From contig NZ_PDCP01000001.1 in assembly GCF_002553505.1 (NCBI RefSeq), forward strand, positions 161,791 through 225,790: a stretch of DNA of 64,000 nucleotides, given 5' to 3'. The notes under the pieces are model-generated. The model saw nothing but the letters and a program-made list of their open reading frames with translations. It was not told the origin of the DNA and ran no database searches. Positions 42,324 through 51,361 of this stretch are shown piece by piece (the first letter of the stretch is position 1; each line of letters starts with the position of its first letter). Source of the DNA: Mycolicibacterium agri. Lineage in GTDB: Bacteria > Actinomycetota > Actinomycetes > Mycobacteriales > Mycobacteriaceae. A program made the translations under genes and the position numbers.

Positions 42324-44777
42324 ATGTTAGCTAATGGTGCCCTAATGAGCCGCCTGGCTCGGAGGTCCCGCAGGTCGGCATCCAAGAGAATCGTCGAACT
42401 CCTGCTGTTGGCGGTCATCGCAACCGCTGTAGTCACCTCGGCGGCAGCGGTTGAGCTGAGCTTTCCATGGGCTGAAGCATGGACTGACGTCGTCGTGCAG
42501 TCGCTGGCCTACACCGCAGCCACGCTGCTCTGCCTGATGAGGAAGTCGAACTCGCCGTCCGGCCGCGCAGTCCAAGCATCCATCGTCGCGGCCGTGATGC
42601 TGTTCGGACTCTCCAACATCGGCCGCAACGAGGCCGTGGTGCGCGCACTGGATCTGCTGCCCGTCGCCGTGCTGAGCCATGCGCAGCGGGCCGCCTTCTA
42701 CATATGCGTCTTTCTCGCCATCGTCTTGCTGATGCGCACCGGCTTGCACCGCCGGCCGTTGACGCGCGCATTCGACGGGCTGGTCATCGGGTTCGGCGCG
42801 GTCACAACGGCGGCTTTGGTGGCCGCGGTGCTCGGACGAGTCTATGCACTGCCCGCGACCACGTTCGTGCCTCCGGTGGTGGACGTTCTGCTGCTCACCC
42901 TCATCGCGGGGACCATGTTGTTCTTCTGCTCGCCACCGCGGTCGTCGTTGTTGTTGATCTCCGCGAGCTTGCTCGCCATCGGCTTCGCCGACTGCATCTA
43001 CGCCGCCGAACTGGTATCGGGCTCCCACACATTCAGCGGCCTGAGTGTTGCCGCGTACCTGATTGCGGTGACCGCACTAGCCCTCACTCCAGGACGGGAC
43101 GAGGGGCCGAGGACCACCCGGATGCGGGCGGTGTCCATGTCGAAGGCCGTCGTGCCTTTGATCGCAGCCATGTCTGTGATCAGCGCATTGATGGCAGCGA
43201 CCTATGCGGACATCAACCCCTTGGTGGGATATCTGGCGGTGGCGACGCTGTTGGCCGCGCTCGGCCGGCAGGCGACCGTGTTCTCCGAGGCCCGTCACGC
43301 CGGTGAGCAAGCCCATCTGGCGCAGACCGACGAGCTGACCGCGTTGCTGAACCGGCGCGGCTTTTACAACCAAGCCGCAACAGTCCTGTCCGACCATGGC
43401 TCGAACGGCTCGACACCGAAATGCGCGCTGCTGCTGGCGGATCTCAACCACTTCAAGGACTTCAACGATTCGCTCGGTCACGCGGCTGGTGACGAACTGC
43501 TGCGTACCGTGGCCGCACGAATCCGCGAGTCGTTGCGCGATGAGGACATCGTGGCGCGGCTAGGCGGCGACGAATTCGCGATTCTCCTACCTCACACCTG
43601 TGCTGACCGCGCGGTCCCCGTAGCGGACGCACTCAATCGTGCCCTGGAAAAATCGGTGGTGCTCGACGGCCTGCATGTACAGACCGGCGCGAGCGTCGGC
43701 ATCGCCATAAGCCCAGAGCACGGACGCGACCTCGGAACCCTTTTGCGTCACGCCGATATCGCGATGTACCGGGCCAAACAGGGCCAGGGCCGCCATCTCG
43801 TCTACACCTCCGAGGCCGACGAGCCCGCCACCACTCGCTGCGGAATGAAACTGCTCGCGCAGTTGCGCCAAGCCATTGCACAGGGAGAACTGGTACTGCA
43901 TTACCAGCCGAAGCTGTGCATGGCCACCGGTGAGATCGTCGGTATGGAAGCGCTGGTGCGGTGGCACCATCCCGAGCGTGGTCTGCTCTACCCCGGACAA
44001 TTCCTGCCGTTGGTGCGGCACAACGCCCTCATGTACGCCATGAACGAGCTGGTCTTCCAACAGGCCCTCGACGACGCCGCCGACTGGCATTCGCGTGGCT
44101 ACCGAGTTCCCGTTGCCATCAACCTGTTTCCACCAACCCTGGCTGACGTGGATCTTCCCGCCCGCTTGGACAATGCACTGCACAGGAAGGGGTTGACGCC
44201 GTCGGCGTTGGCGGTCGAGGTGACAGAAGAGTTCCTGCTCGACAACCTCAACCGAGGCCGCCACGTGCTCGACGGACTGCACCGCCTCGGCGTCACGATT
44301 GCGATCGACAATTTCGGTAACGGAAGTTCGTCACTGAATCACTTCCGCCATCTGCCGATCGACGAAATCAAACTCGACCGCTCATTGTGCGCGTCGGTCA
44401 CCGAGGATCCGCGCGCAGCGGCGATCTTGCGGTCCGTCATCGACTTGTGCCGCACACTGGGCGTCCGCACGGTCGCCGAGGGCGTTGAAAGTCCAGCCAT
44501 CGCGGCCATGCTCACGGGTTACGGCTGTGATTTCGCGCAGGGCCACTATTACTACCAGCCGCTCACCGCCGCCGAAACGCTTGATGTGCTAGCGGAACTC
44601 GCCGACGCCGAGGAACGGCACGAATCGGCGACAGCGCGGTTCGCGGTCGCGATGGCGATGCTGGCCAGCCACGCGGGCAACGGCGGAAGCCCCGTCGGGC
44701 GCCATATGCCGGCGTTCAGGCCGGTATCAGCTCTACGCCGGCGAGCGCGACCGCATCGTCGCGGGCAGGAGCCATGA
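42324..44777 (+). CDS. Membrane GGDEF-EAL protein (c-di-GMP synthesis/degradation)
   Basis: ATG 42324 has a GGAGAGG ribosome site 6 nt upstream and gives 817 aa. The first about 340 residues form about ten hydrophobic segments, a probable sensor. The GGDEF domain has TDELTALLNRRGFY, LADLNHFKDFNDSLGH and RLGGDEFAIL intact. It also has the allosteric I-site pattern RDED five residues before GGDEF. The EAL domain has GMEALVRWHH, VAINLFPP, VEVTEE, KLDRS and VAEGVE. The DDFG loop reads IDNFGNG (about residue 660): the second Asp is Asn, which may weaken phosphodiesterase metal binding. Its end overlaps the convergent hsd4B-like gene by 62 bp. It may tune the nearby polysaccharide locus. Confidence 0.92.
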   Translation: MLANGALMSRLARRSRRSASKRIVELLLLAVIATAVVTSAAAVELSFPWAEAWTDVVVQSLAYTAATLLCLMRKSNSPSGRAVQASIVAAVMLFGLSNIGRNEAVVRALDLLPVAVLSHAQRAAFYICVFLAIVLLMRTGLHRRPLTRAFDGLVIGFGAVTTAALVAAVLGRVYALPATTFVPPVVDVLLLTLIAGTMLFFCSPPRSSLLLISASLLAIGFADCIYAAELVSGSHTFSGLSVAAYLIAVTALALTPGRDEGPRTTRMRAVSMSKAVVPLIAAMSVISALMAATYADINPLVGYLAVATLLAALGRQATVFSEARHAGEQAHLAQTDELTALLNRRGFYNQAATVLSDHGSNGSTPKCALLLADLNHFKDFNDSLGHAAGDELLRTVAARIRESLRDEDIVARLGGDEFAILLPHTCADRAVPVADALNRALEKSVVLDGLHVQTGASVGIAISPEHGRDLGTLLRHADIAMYRAKQGQGRHLVYTSEADEPATTRCGMKLLAQLRQAIAQGELVLHYQPKLCMATGEIVGMEALVRWHHPERGLLYPGQFLPLVRHNALMYAMNELVFQQALDDAADWHSRGYRVPVAINLFPPTLADVDLPARLDNALHRKGLTPSALAVEVTEEFLLDNLNRGRHVLDGLHRLGVTIAIDNFGNGSSSLNHFRHLPIDEIKLDRSLCASVTEDPRAAAILRSVIDLCRTLGVRTVAEGVESPAIAAMLTGYGCDFAQGHYYYQPLTAAETLDVLAELADAEERHESATARFAVAMAMLASHAGNGGSPVGRHMPAFRPVSALRRRARPHRRGQEP

Positions 44778-45576
44778 CGACCGCGCGGAAGCCGTCGCCG
44801 TCTTTCCACACTCTCGCCGTCAAAGTCTCACCGGGGAACACTACCCCGGCGAACCGAGCTCCGTAGGAACCCACCCGCGACGTGTCGCCGTCCAATAGTG
44901 CATCGACCATCGCCTTGCACGTCATCCCGTAGGTGCACAGCCCGTGCAGGATCGGCCGGGGAAAGCCTGCCGCCGCGGCGAAGTCGGGATCGGAATGCAG
45001 CGGATTGCGATCCCCGCACATCCGGTACAGCAGCGCCTGCTGTGGTGAAACCGCAATGGACAGCTCGTAATCGGGCTCCCGCTGCGGCGGCTCCGACGAC
45101 GTCGACAGGCCGCGCTCACCGCCGAACCCGCCCTCGCCGCGCGCGAAGATCGACCGCTTCTGCGTCCACAACGGTGTGCCTTCGGGCGTCTTGACCGTCG
45201 TCTCCGACCAGATCACCGCGGCCTTGCCCTTGTCCCAGATATCGGTGAACTTCGTGACGGCCACACCGGTTCCCGACGGCGGGATCGGCGCGGGTGCCGA
45301 CACCGCTTCGCTGGCATGCAGCACCTTGCTCAACTCGATGTCGATGCCCGGGAACTTCACCTGCGGCGGTTCGGTCATGTGAAAGCTCGCCGCCACGTTG
45401 GCGAACGTCGGCAACACCTGCGGGGTGTCATCGACGAGATACCGCAACTCGCGCTTGTCCATCGGGTCCTGGCCCGCCCCCAGCGCGAGGTGATACAGCT
45501 GCACATCGCTGCTGGTCCACGAGAACTCGACCGGGTCGAGCTCTGCGCCCAGCGCCTCGTCGAGATTGATAGGCAT
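44716..45576 (-). CDS. hsd4B: MaoC-like enoyl-CoA hydratase of steroid side-chain degradation (Hsd4B/Rv3538-like)
   Basis: The 286-aa double hot-dog protein has an N-terminal degenerate MaoC half. The catalytic hydratase-2 motif is in the C-terminal half: YRMCGDRNPLHSDPDFAAAAGFPRPILHG, with the Asp and His of the active site. Length equals M. tuberculosis Rv3538 as I recall it. It hydrates a 24-enoyl- or related steroid-CoA in cholesterol side-chain beta-oxidation. Its ATG at 45576 shares a base with the kstD stop (TGATG). This makes a two-gene operon under the KstR box at 47272. The old name Hsd4B came from a presumed dehydrogenase role and is kept only as a label. Confidence 0.88.
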   Translation of the reverse strand: MPINLDEALGAELDPVEFSWTSSDVQLYHLALGAGQDPMDKRELRYLVDDTPQVLPTFANVAASFHMTEPPQVKFPGIDIELSKVLHASEAVSAPAPIPPSGTGVAVTKFTDIWDKGKAAVIWSETTVKTPEGTPLWTQKRSIFARGEGGFGGERGLSTSSEPPQREPDYELSIAVSPQQALLYRMCGDRNPLHSDPDFAAAAGFPRPILHGLCTYGMTCKAMVDALLDGDTSRVGSYGARFAGVVFPGETLTARVWKDGDGFRAVVMAPARDDAVALAGVELIPA

Positions 45577-47270
45577 CAGTTCTTCCCCGAGTCCTTCCCC
45601 GCAATATGCAGTGCCGCAAGGTATCCGAACGTCATCGCGGGGCCGATCGTCCCGCCGGGACCGGGGTAGGTGTGGCCCATCACCGGGGCACTCACGTTGC
45701 CCGCCGCGTACAGGCCCTCGATCACCGAGCCGTCGTCACGCAAGGCGCGACCATGAACGTCGGTGACGATGCCGCCCTTCGTGCCGAGATCGCCGGGCAC
45801 CATCTTGGCCGCATAGAACGGCGCATGGTTGATCTCGCCCAGATTGGGATTCGGCTTGTTGGTGGGATCGCCGTAGTAGCGGTCGTAGGCGCTTTCGCCG
45901 CGGTGGAAATCCTCGTCGACACCGCTGCGTGCAAATCCGTTGAACCGCGACACCGTCTCCGCCAGTTGGTCGGCGGGCAGGCCCGCCTTGGCGGCCAACT
46001 CCTCGATGGTGTCCGCCTTGACGATCACGCCCGATTCCAGCCACTTGTTCGGAATCCGCTGTCCGGGTTGAAGTCCCGCGAAGATATAGCGGTCGCGATA
46101 TCGCTGGTCGAAGATCAGCCACGCCGGGATGTTCTCGCCGGGACCGGGTCCCTGGCCGTATTCGCCGCCATACATCTTGTGTCCGGCCTCGACGTACGGC
46201 AGCGACTCGTTCATGAACCGCTTGGCCGACATGTTGACCATGATCGCGCCGGGCGAGTTACGTTCCGACAGCGCGATCCACGGGGCGCCGACCAGCGGGA
46301 CCGTCGGGATCCACCACGCGTCCTCCATGACGTCGAGTGCCGCGCCGAGCTTTTCGCCGGCGATGATGCCGTCGCCGGTGTTGGCCTTCGCGCCGACCGT
46401 CCACTCCGTGCTGATCGGCGCCCGCTGGTACTTCACCCGCATCTGCTCGTTGTGTTCGAACCCGCCCGAGCCGAGGATCACGCCGCGGCGGGCCCGGATC
46501 AGCTCCGGTTCCGACGACTCCGGCGCATTTGTATCGCGCACGTAGATGCCGCGCACCACGTCGTCTTCGACATAGAGGTCGGTCATCGCAGTGTTCAGCC
46601 GCACCGGAACCCCGGCCTCCCGCAAGCCGATCCGCAGCGGAGCGATGAGCGCGCGGCCCATGCCGACCAGGTTCTTGCCGGTGGCCTTCGCCCACATCGT
46701 GCGCGCGCCGACCTTCAGGCTGCGCAGCACGCCGCGCGGGTGCCGCTTGAGCATGTTCAGCCGCACGTAATCCTGCTGCATCACAACCACATTCAGCGGC
46801 ACCTTGCCGTACGGCGGTTCCAGTCCCGGCAGCTCCGGGCCGAGCTTCTTGGCGTCGAACGGTTTGGGTTCGATGGAGCGGCCACCGGGCCGACCGCCGG
46901 GCGACTCCGGGTAGTAGTCGGAGTAACCCGGCACCCAGCACATCTTCAGCGGCGTGTGCTGCAGCACGAACGACAGCATCTCGGGTCCGCGCTCGAGGAA
47001 GGTGTCGATGCGCTCGGGCGGGACGACGTCGCCGATGATGTGGTGCAGGTAGGTCCGCGCCGCCTCGGGCGTGTCGGTGACGCCTGCGCGCTTGAGCACT
47101 TCGTTGTTCGGAATCCACACGCCGCCACCTGACCGCGCAGTGGAACCTCCGTAGTGCGGAGCCTTCTCCACGACTACTGTTGAGAGGCCCTGATGGGCGG
47201 CGGTGAGCGCAGCGACCATGCCCGCGGCGCCGCTTCCCACCACGACGACGTCGAACTCCTGTCCTGTCAT
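45576..47270 (-). CDS. kstD: 3-ketosteroid Delta1-dehydrogenase
   Basis: ATG 47270 (VVVVGSGAAGMVAALTAA follows) is the natural start; an in-frame extension to 47327 would cross the operator. The 564-aa protein has the FAD GxGxxG motif, then EKAPHYGGSTARSGGGVWIPNN, typical of the fumarate-reductase-like flavoprotein family. A C-terminal GLYAAGNVSAPVMGHTYPGPGGTIGPAMTFGYLAALH block holds the flavin-contact and catalytic Gly/Tyr region. It introduces the C1-C2 double bond in ring A of 3-ketosteroids, which together with 9-alpha-hydroxylation by KshAB opens ring B. Length equals M. tuberculosis KstD (Rv3537). A consensus KstR box lies directly upstream. Confidence 0.95.
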   Translation of the reverse strand: MTGQEFDVVVVGSGAAGMVAALTAAHQGLSTVVVEKAPHYGGSTARSGGGVWIPNNEVLKRAGVTDTPEAARTYLHHIIGDVVPPERIDTFLERGPEMLSFVLQHTPLKMCWVPGYSDYYPESPGGRPGGRSIEPKPFDAKKLGPELPGLEPPYGKVPLNVVVMQQDYVRLNMLKRHPRGVLRSLKVGARTMWAKATGKNLVGMGRALIAPLRIGLREAGVPVRLNTAMTDLYVEDDVVRGIYVRDTNAPESSEPELIRARRGVILGSGGFEHNEQMRVKYQRAPISTEWTVGAKANTGDGIIAGEKLGAALDVMEDAWWIPTVPLVGAPWIALSERNSPGAIMVNMSAKRFMNESLPYVEAGHKMYGGEYGQGPGPGENIPAWLIFDQRYRDRYIFAGLQPGQRIPNKWLESGVIVKADTIEELAAKAGLPADQLAETVSRFNGFARSGVDEDFHRGESAYDRYYGDPTNKPNPNLGEINHAPFYAAKMVPGDLGTKGGIVTDVHGRALRDDGSVIEGLYAAGNVSAPVMGHTYPGPGGTIGPAMTFGYLAALHIAGKDSGKN

Positions 47271-47271
47271 G

Positions 47272-47285
47272 TAGAACACGTTATA
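47272..47285. promoter_or_regulatory. KstR operator between kstD and hsaE
   Basis: TAGAACACGTTATA fits the KstR consensus TnnAACnnGTTnnA completely. It begins 2 bp before the kstD ATG and 60 bp before hsaE. KstR is a TetR-type repressor released by CoA thioesters of cholesterol metabolites. One box probably controls both divergent operons. Confidence 0.85.
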
Positions 47286-47344
47286 GAATTGCCCGGCCGC
47301 CGAACAACTGACCCGGTCGGACAACACGAGGGGAATTCACATCC

Positions 47345-48130
47345 ATGCTCTCTGTCGAGGTGCGTGATCGGCTCGCCGCCGACCTGGCCGAGGCCGAACG
47401 CAGCCGGGTCGCAATCGCGCCGCTGACCAGTAACAACCCCGACATCGACGTGGTCGATGCCTACGAGATCCAGCTGATCAACATTCGGCAGCGGGTCGCC
47501 GAGGGCGCCCGAGTCGTCGGCCATAAAGTCGGGCTGTCCAGCAAGGCGATGCAGGAGATGATGGGCGTCGACGAGCCCGATTACGGCCACCTGCTCGACG
47601 AGATGGAGGTCTTCGAAGACCGGCCGGTGCCCGCGGGGAAGTACCTCTATCCCCGCGTCGAGGTCGAGGTCGGCTTCGTCCTCGCCGACGACCTGCCGGG
47701 GGAGGGCTGCACCGAGGACGACGTGCTGGCGGCCACCGCGGCGTTCGCGCCCGCGATCGAGTTGATCGACACCCGCATCACCGACTGGAAGATCAAGCTG
47801 TGCGACACGATCGCCGACAACGCGTCGTCGGCGGGCTGGGTGCTCGGCAAAGCGCGAGTTTCGCCGAAAGACATCGACATTCGCAACATCGACGCGGTCC
47901 TGACCCGCAACGGTGAAGTCGTCGCCAAGGGGCGCAGCGATGCGGTTCTCGGCAATCCGGTGACCGCGGTGGCGTGGCTGGCCCGCAAGGTGGACAGTTT
48001 CGGCGTTCGGTTGAAGGCTGGTGACATCGTGCTGCCCGGATCGTGCACCAAGGCCATCGACGCGCGACCGGGCGACGATTTCGTCGCCGACTTCGACGGG
48101 CTGGGCTCGGTCCACCTGTCGTTCGAGTAA
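47345..48130 (+). CDS. hsaE: 2-hydroxypenta-2,4-dienoate hydratase
   Basis: The 261-aa protein matches the MhpD-type hydratase family: VVGHKVGLSSKAMQEMMGVDEPDYGHLLDEMEV, VEVEVGFVLADDLPG and IELIDTRITDWKIKLCDTIADNASS, with acidic metal-ligand residues (E-x-E). Steroid ring A/B product, 2-hydroxyhexa-2,4-dienoate, is hydrated to a 4-hydroxy-2-keto acid. A GGGG(A) site precedes ATG 47345 by about 12 nt. It is the first gene of the hsaE-hsaG-hsaF operon, same order as M. tuberculosis Rv3536c-Rv3534c. Confidence 0.94.
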   Translation: MLSVEVRDRLAADLAEAERSRVAIAPLTSNNPDIDVVDAYEIQLINIRQRVAEGARVVGHKVGLSSKAMQEMMGVDEPDYGHLLDEMEVFEDRPVPAGKYLYPRVEVEVGFVLADDLPGEGCTEDDVLAATAAFAPAIELIDTRITDWKIKLCDTIADNASSAGWVLGKARVSPKDIDIRNIDAVLTRNGEVVAKGRSDAVLGNPVTAVAWLARKVDSFGVRLKAGDIVLPGSCTKAIDARPGDDFVADFDGLGSVHLSFE

Positions 48131-48139
48131 GGAGCACAT

Positions 48140-49069
48140 ATGCCCAGCAAGGCATCCGTAGCGATAGTCGGATCCGGCAACATCAGCACCGATCTGCTCT
48201 ACAAGCTGTTGCGCTCGGAGTGGTTGGAACCGCGCTGGATGGTCGGTATCGATCCGGAAAGCGAAGGCCTGGCGCGGGCCCGCAAGCTGGGGCTGGAGAC
48301 CAGCGCCGAGGGCGCGGACTGGCTGCTGAGCCTCGACGAGAAACCCGACCTGCTGTTCGAGGCGACCAGCGCCTACGTGCACCGAGACGCCGCCCCGAAG
48401 TACGCCGCGGCCGGCATCCGCGCGATCGACCTGACGCCCGCCGCCGTCGGGCCCGCGGTCATCCCGCCGGCCAACCTGCGCGAGCACCTCGACGCACCCA
48501 ACGTCAACATGATCACCTGCGGTGGGCAGGCCACCATCCCGATCGTCTACGCCGTTAATCGCGCGTTGTCAGAAAAAGGGGGAGTGCCCTACGCCGAGAT
48601 CGTGGCGTCGGTGGCGTCGGTGTCGGCCGGTCCTGGCACCCGCGCCAACATCGACGAGTTCACCAAGACCACCAGCAAGGGCGTCGAGACGATCGGCGGC
48701 GCCAAGCGCGGCAAGGCGATCATCATCCTCAACCCCGCCGACCCGCCGATGATCATGCGCGACACCATCTTCTGCGCCATTCCCGAGGACGCCGACCGCG
48801 ACGCCATCGCGCAGTCGATCAAGGACGTCGTCGCCGAGGTGCAGACGTACGTGCCCGGCTACCGGCTGCTCAACGAGCCGCAGTTCGACGAACCTTCTGT
48901 GGTCAACGGCGGCAATCACGTCGTCACCACGTTCATCGAAGTGGAGGGTGCGGGCGACTATCTGCCGCCCTACGCTGGAAACCTGGACATCATGACCGCC
49001 GCGGCGACGAAAGTCGGCGAGGAGATCGCCAAGGAGTCCCTGACAGCGACAGCGGGAGGCCAGGCATGA
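48140..49069 (+). CDS. hsaG: Acetaldehyde/propionaldehyde dehydrogenase (acylating)
   Basis: The 309-aa protein starts [19 protein letters not shown] with the NAD-binding GxGxxxxD type motif. The nucleophile is Cys127 in [33 protein letters not shown] and [18 protein letters not shown] complete the DmpF/BphJ family pattern. It oxidises the aldehyde released by HsaF to acyl-CoA, with channelling in an HsaF-HsaG complex (family knowledge). ATG 48140 has AAGGAG 7-8 nt upstream. The stop overlaps a 25-codon open frame by ATGA (49066-49069) which then leads into hsaF. Confidence 0.95.
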   Translation: MPSKASVAIVGSGNISTDLLYKLLRSEWLEPRWMVGIDPESEGLARARKLGLETSAEGADWLLSLDEKPDLLFEATSAYVHRDAAPKYAAAGIRAIDLTPAAVGPAVIPPANLREHLDAPNVNMITCGGQATIPIVYAVNRALSEKGGVPYAEIVASVASVSAGPGTRANIDEFTKTTSKGVETIGGAKRGKAIIILNPADPPMIMRDTIFCAIPEDADRDAIAQSIKDVVAEVQTYVPGYRLLNEPQFDEPSVVNGGNHVVTTFIEVEGAGDYLPPYAGNLDIMTAAATKVGEEIAKESLTATAGGQA

Positions 49070-49143
49070 ATACCGACCGAAGGCGGGCGCGAGTGAGGAT
49101 CGCAGCGAAGCCAGGACCGGAGCGAGCGGGAGCCGAGTCGTGA
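49066..49143 (+). repeat. 25-codon MIRU-like coupling ORF between hsaG and hsaF
   Basis: ATG 49066 overlaps the hsaG stop (ATGA). The frame then reads 25 codons, starting [20 protein letters not shown], and stops at TGA 49141-49143, overlapping the hsaF GTG at 49140 (GTGA). Mycobacterial interspersed repetitive units are known to sit between operon genes with such start/stop overlaps. The nucleotide text (GGAGCGAGCGGGAGCCGAGTCGTGA-like) is strongly purine-rich and repeat-like. A search for further copies would confirm it. The peptide itself is unlikely to have a function; it may keep ribosomes coupled across the 70-bp gap. Confidence 0.5.
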
Positions 49144-50195
49144 GCACAGGCATTTATTTCAACCCGATCTGGGACGTCCGGATGACCGACACGTCGCTGC
49201 GCGACGGGTCGCACCACAAGCGCCACCAGTTCACCAAGGATGAAGTGCACGCAATTGTCGCGGCGCTCGATGCCGCGGGCGTGCCCGTCATCGAGGTCAC
49301 CCACGGGGACGGTCTCGGCGGCTCGAGCTTCAACTACGGATTCTCCAAAACCCCTGAGCAGGAGTTGATCAAGCTCGCCGCCGAAACCGCAAAGGAATCC
49401 AAGATCGCGTTCCTGATGCTGCCCGGTGTGGGCACCAAGGACGACATCAAGGAGGCACAGAACAACGGCGGCTCGATCTGCCGCATCGCCACCCATTGCA
49501 CCGAGGCCGACGTCTCGATCCAGCACTTCGGGCTGGCCCGCGACCTCGGTCTCGAGACGGTCGGCTTCCTGATGATGGCCCACACCATCCCGCCGGAGAA
49601 GCTCGCCGAGCAGGCCCGGATCATGGCCGACGCCGGCTGCCAGTGCGTGTACGTCGTCGATTCGGCGGGCGCGCTGGTGCTCGAAGGGGTCCGCGACCGG
49701 GTGCAGGCGCTGGTGGCCGAACTCGGCGACGACGCACAAGTCGGCTTCCACGGCCACGAGAACCTCGGCCTCGGCGTGGCCAACAGCGTGGAGGCCGTCC
49801 GCGCCGGCGCCAAGCAGATCGACGGCTCATGCCGCCGCTTCGGCGCGGGCGCCGGCAATGCCCCCGTCGAGGCGCTGATCGGTGTGTTCGACAAGATCGG
49901 CGTCAAGACCGGCATCGACTTCTTCGACATCGCCGACGCCGCCGAAGAGGTCGTCGCACCCGCGATGCCCGCCGAGTGCCTGCTCGACCGCAACGCGCTC
50001 ATCATGGGCTACTCGGGCGTCTACTCCAGCTTCCTCAAGCACGCCATCCGGCAATCCGAACGCTACGGCGTGCCCGCTCATCAGCTGCTGCACCGCGCGG
50101 GTCAGCGCAAGCTCATCGGCGGTCAGGAAGATCAACTGATCGACATCGCGCTGGAGATCAAACGCGAACAGGAAAGCGAAAAGGCAACGCACTAA
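49140..50195 (+). CDS. hsaF: 4-hydroxy-2-oxovalerate/hexanoate aldolase
   Basis: The 351-aa TIM-barrel aldolase has [19 protein letters not shown], the DmpG/BphI metal and catalytic motif with Asp and His. [16 protein letters not shown] and [29 protein letters not shown] follow, the latter carrying two His metal ligands. It splits the 4-hydroxy-2-keto acid from HsaE into pyruvate and an aldehyde that passes to HsaG. GTG 49140 overlaps the small ORF upstream. A hairpin follows the stop at 50196. Confidence 0.95.
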   Translation: MSTGIYFNPIWDVRMTDTSLRDGSHHKRHQFTKDEVHAIVAALDAAGVPVIEVTHGDGLGGSSFNYGFSKTPEQELIKLAAETAKESKIAFLMLPGVGTKDDIKEAQNNGGSICRIATHCTEADVSIQHFGLARDLGLETVGFLMMAHTIPPEKLAEQARIMADAGCQCVYVVDSAGALVLEGVRDRVQALVAELGDDAQVGFHGHENLGLGVANSVEAVRAGAKQIDGSCRRFGAGAGNAPVEALIGVFDKIGVKTGIDFFDIADAAEEVVAPAMPAECLLDRNALIMGYSGVYSSFLKHAIRQSERYGVPAHQLLHRAGQRKLIGGQEDQLIDIALEIKREQESEKATH

Positions 50196-50232
50196 GCGCT
50201 TATCCGCGCCATTTCACCGCCGGATAAGGCGC
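50196..50232 (+). terminator. Hairpin after hsaF (terminator-like, no T-run)
   Basis: Starting at the base after the hsaF stop, GCGCTTATCCG (50196-50206) pairs with CGGATAAGGCGC (50221-50232) with a one-base bulge and a 14-nt loop. No clear run of T follows, which is common for mycobacterial terminators. Confidence 0.5.
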
Positions 50233-50245
50233 GCGAATTCGCGCG
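50230..50245. promoter_or_regulatory. 16-bp perfect palindrome upstream of rmlA
   Basis: CGCGCGAATTCGCGCG is perfectly self-complementary and lies 75 bp before the rmlA start. It abuts the hsaF hairpin and could be part of it or an operator. In a GC-rich genome CG-runs are common, so the AATT centre is the only striking part. Confidence 0.3.
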
Positions 50246-50320
50246 AGGACCGCGTCGGCAAAATGCGGAAGTGCGCATTCCGGTGCCGCTTGTTCGACGA
50301 CACCTGGCAGAATCCCCGCT

Positions 50321-51190
50321 GTGCGAGGAATCATTCTGGCCGGGGGGACAGGATCGCGGCTGCATCCCATCACGTTGGGCACCAGCAAGCAGCTGCTGCC
50401 TGTCTACGACAAGCCGATGATTTACTACCCGCTGACCACGCTGATGTTGGCGGGCATCCGCGACGTCCTGGTGATCACCACGCCCACAGATGCCGCAGCC
50501 TTCACCAATCTGCTCGGCGACGGCCATCAATTCGGGCTGTCGATCACGTACGCGGTGCAGCCCTCACCCGACGGCCTGGCGCAGGCATTCGTCATCGGCA
50601 AAGACCACATCGGCTCGGATTCGGCCGCACTTGCGTTGGGCGACAACATCTTTTACGGGCCGGGCCTTGGCTCACAACTCAGCCGCTTCCGCGACATCGA
50701 CGGCGGCGTGATCTTCGCCTACCGGGTCGCCAACCCCACCGCCTACGGCGTCGTCGAGTTCGACGACAACTTTCGCGCGGTGTCTTTGGAGGAGAAGCCG
50801 AAATCACCGCGATCGCCGTACGCGATACCCGGGCTGTACTTCTACGACAACGACGTCGTCGAGATCGCCGCGGGTCTGGCGCCTTCCGAGCGCGGCGAAT
50901 ACGAGATCACCGACGTCAACCGCGCCTACCTGGAGCAGGGCCGGTTGTGCGTGGAGGTGCTGCCCCGCGGCACGGCGTGGCTCGACACCGGCACATTCGA
51001 CTCGCTGCTGGACGCCGGCAACTACGTGCGCACCATCGAAGAGCGCCAGGGACTCAAGATCGGCGTACCCGAGGAGGTCGCGTGGCGCCTGGGCTACGTC
51101 ACCGACGACGAGTTGCGGGAACGCGCCGAAAAGCTCGTCAAATCGGGCTATGGCAGTTATCTGCTCGACCTTCTCGACCGGGCTGGATAA
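50321..51190 (+). CDS. rmlA: Glucose-1-phosphate thymidylyltransferase
   Basis: The 289-aa protein starts [48 protein letters not shown] text, the RmlA P-loop and substrate motif. Catalytic Asp lies in [10 protein letters not shown]. The C-terminal [34 protein letters not shown] is the family hallmark. It makes dTDP-glucose, the first step to dTDP-rhamnose of the arabinogalactan linker. GTG 50321 is the first codon of the motif. Its place between hsaF and the IclR gene splits the steroid cluster as it is arranged in M. tuberculosis. It may supply the glycan locus or be the essential single copy. Confidence 0.95.
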   Translation: MRGIILAGGTGSRLHPITLGTSKQLLPVYDKPMIYYPLTTLMLAGIRDVLVITTPTDAAAFTNLLGDGHQFGLSITYAVQPSPDGLAQAFVIGKDHIGSDSAALALGDNIFYGPGLGSQLSRFRDIDGGVIFAYRVANPTAYGVVEFDDNFRAVSLEEKPKSPRSPYAIPGLYFYDNDVVEIAAGLAPSERGEYEITDVNRAYLEQGRLCVEVLPRGTAWLDTGTFDSLLDAGNYVRTIEERQGLKIGVPEEVAWRLGYVTDDELRERAEKLVKSGYGSYLLDLLDRAG

Positions 51191-51361
51191 CGGCCGGCTA
51201 GCCGTGCTAAGCAAAATTTTTCGCGGCGTTCAAATGCGGCGCTGTCCAGCTACGACGGCGTAATCGAAGCGCCATCGCGCAATCGCAGTCGTTTAGTGAT
51301 TTCCCATTCGGGCATGCCTTGTGTGCGACCAATCGCAGACCCATAAAGGAGTGAATTCCCG

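Noticed and set aside
45606..47132. 508-codon open frame on the plus strand
   Set aside because: It is antisense to kstD, whose FAD and C-terminal motifs are clear.
47267..48487. 406-codon open frame on the minus strand
   Set aside because: It is antisense to hsaE and hsaG and crosses the KstR box.
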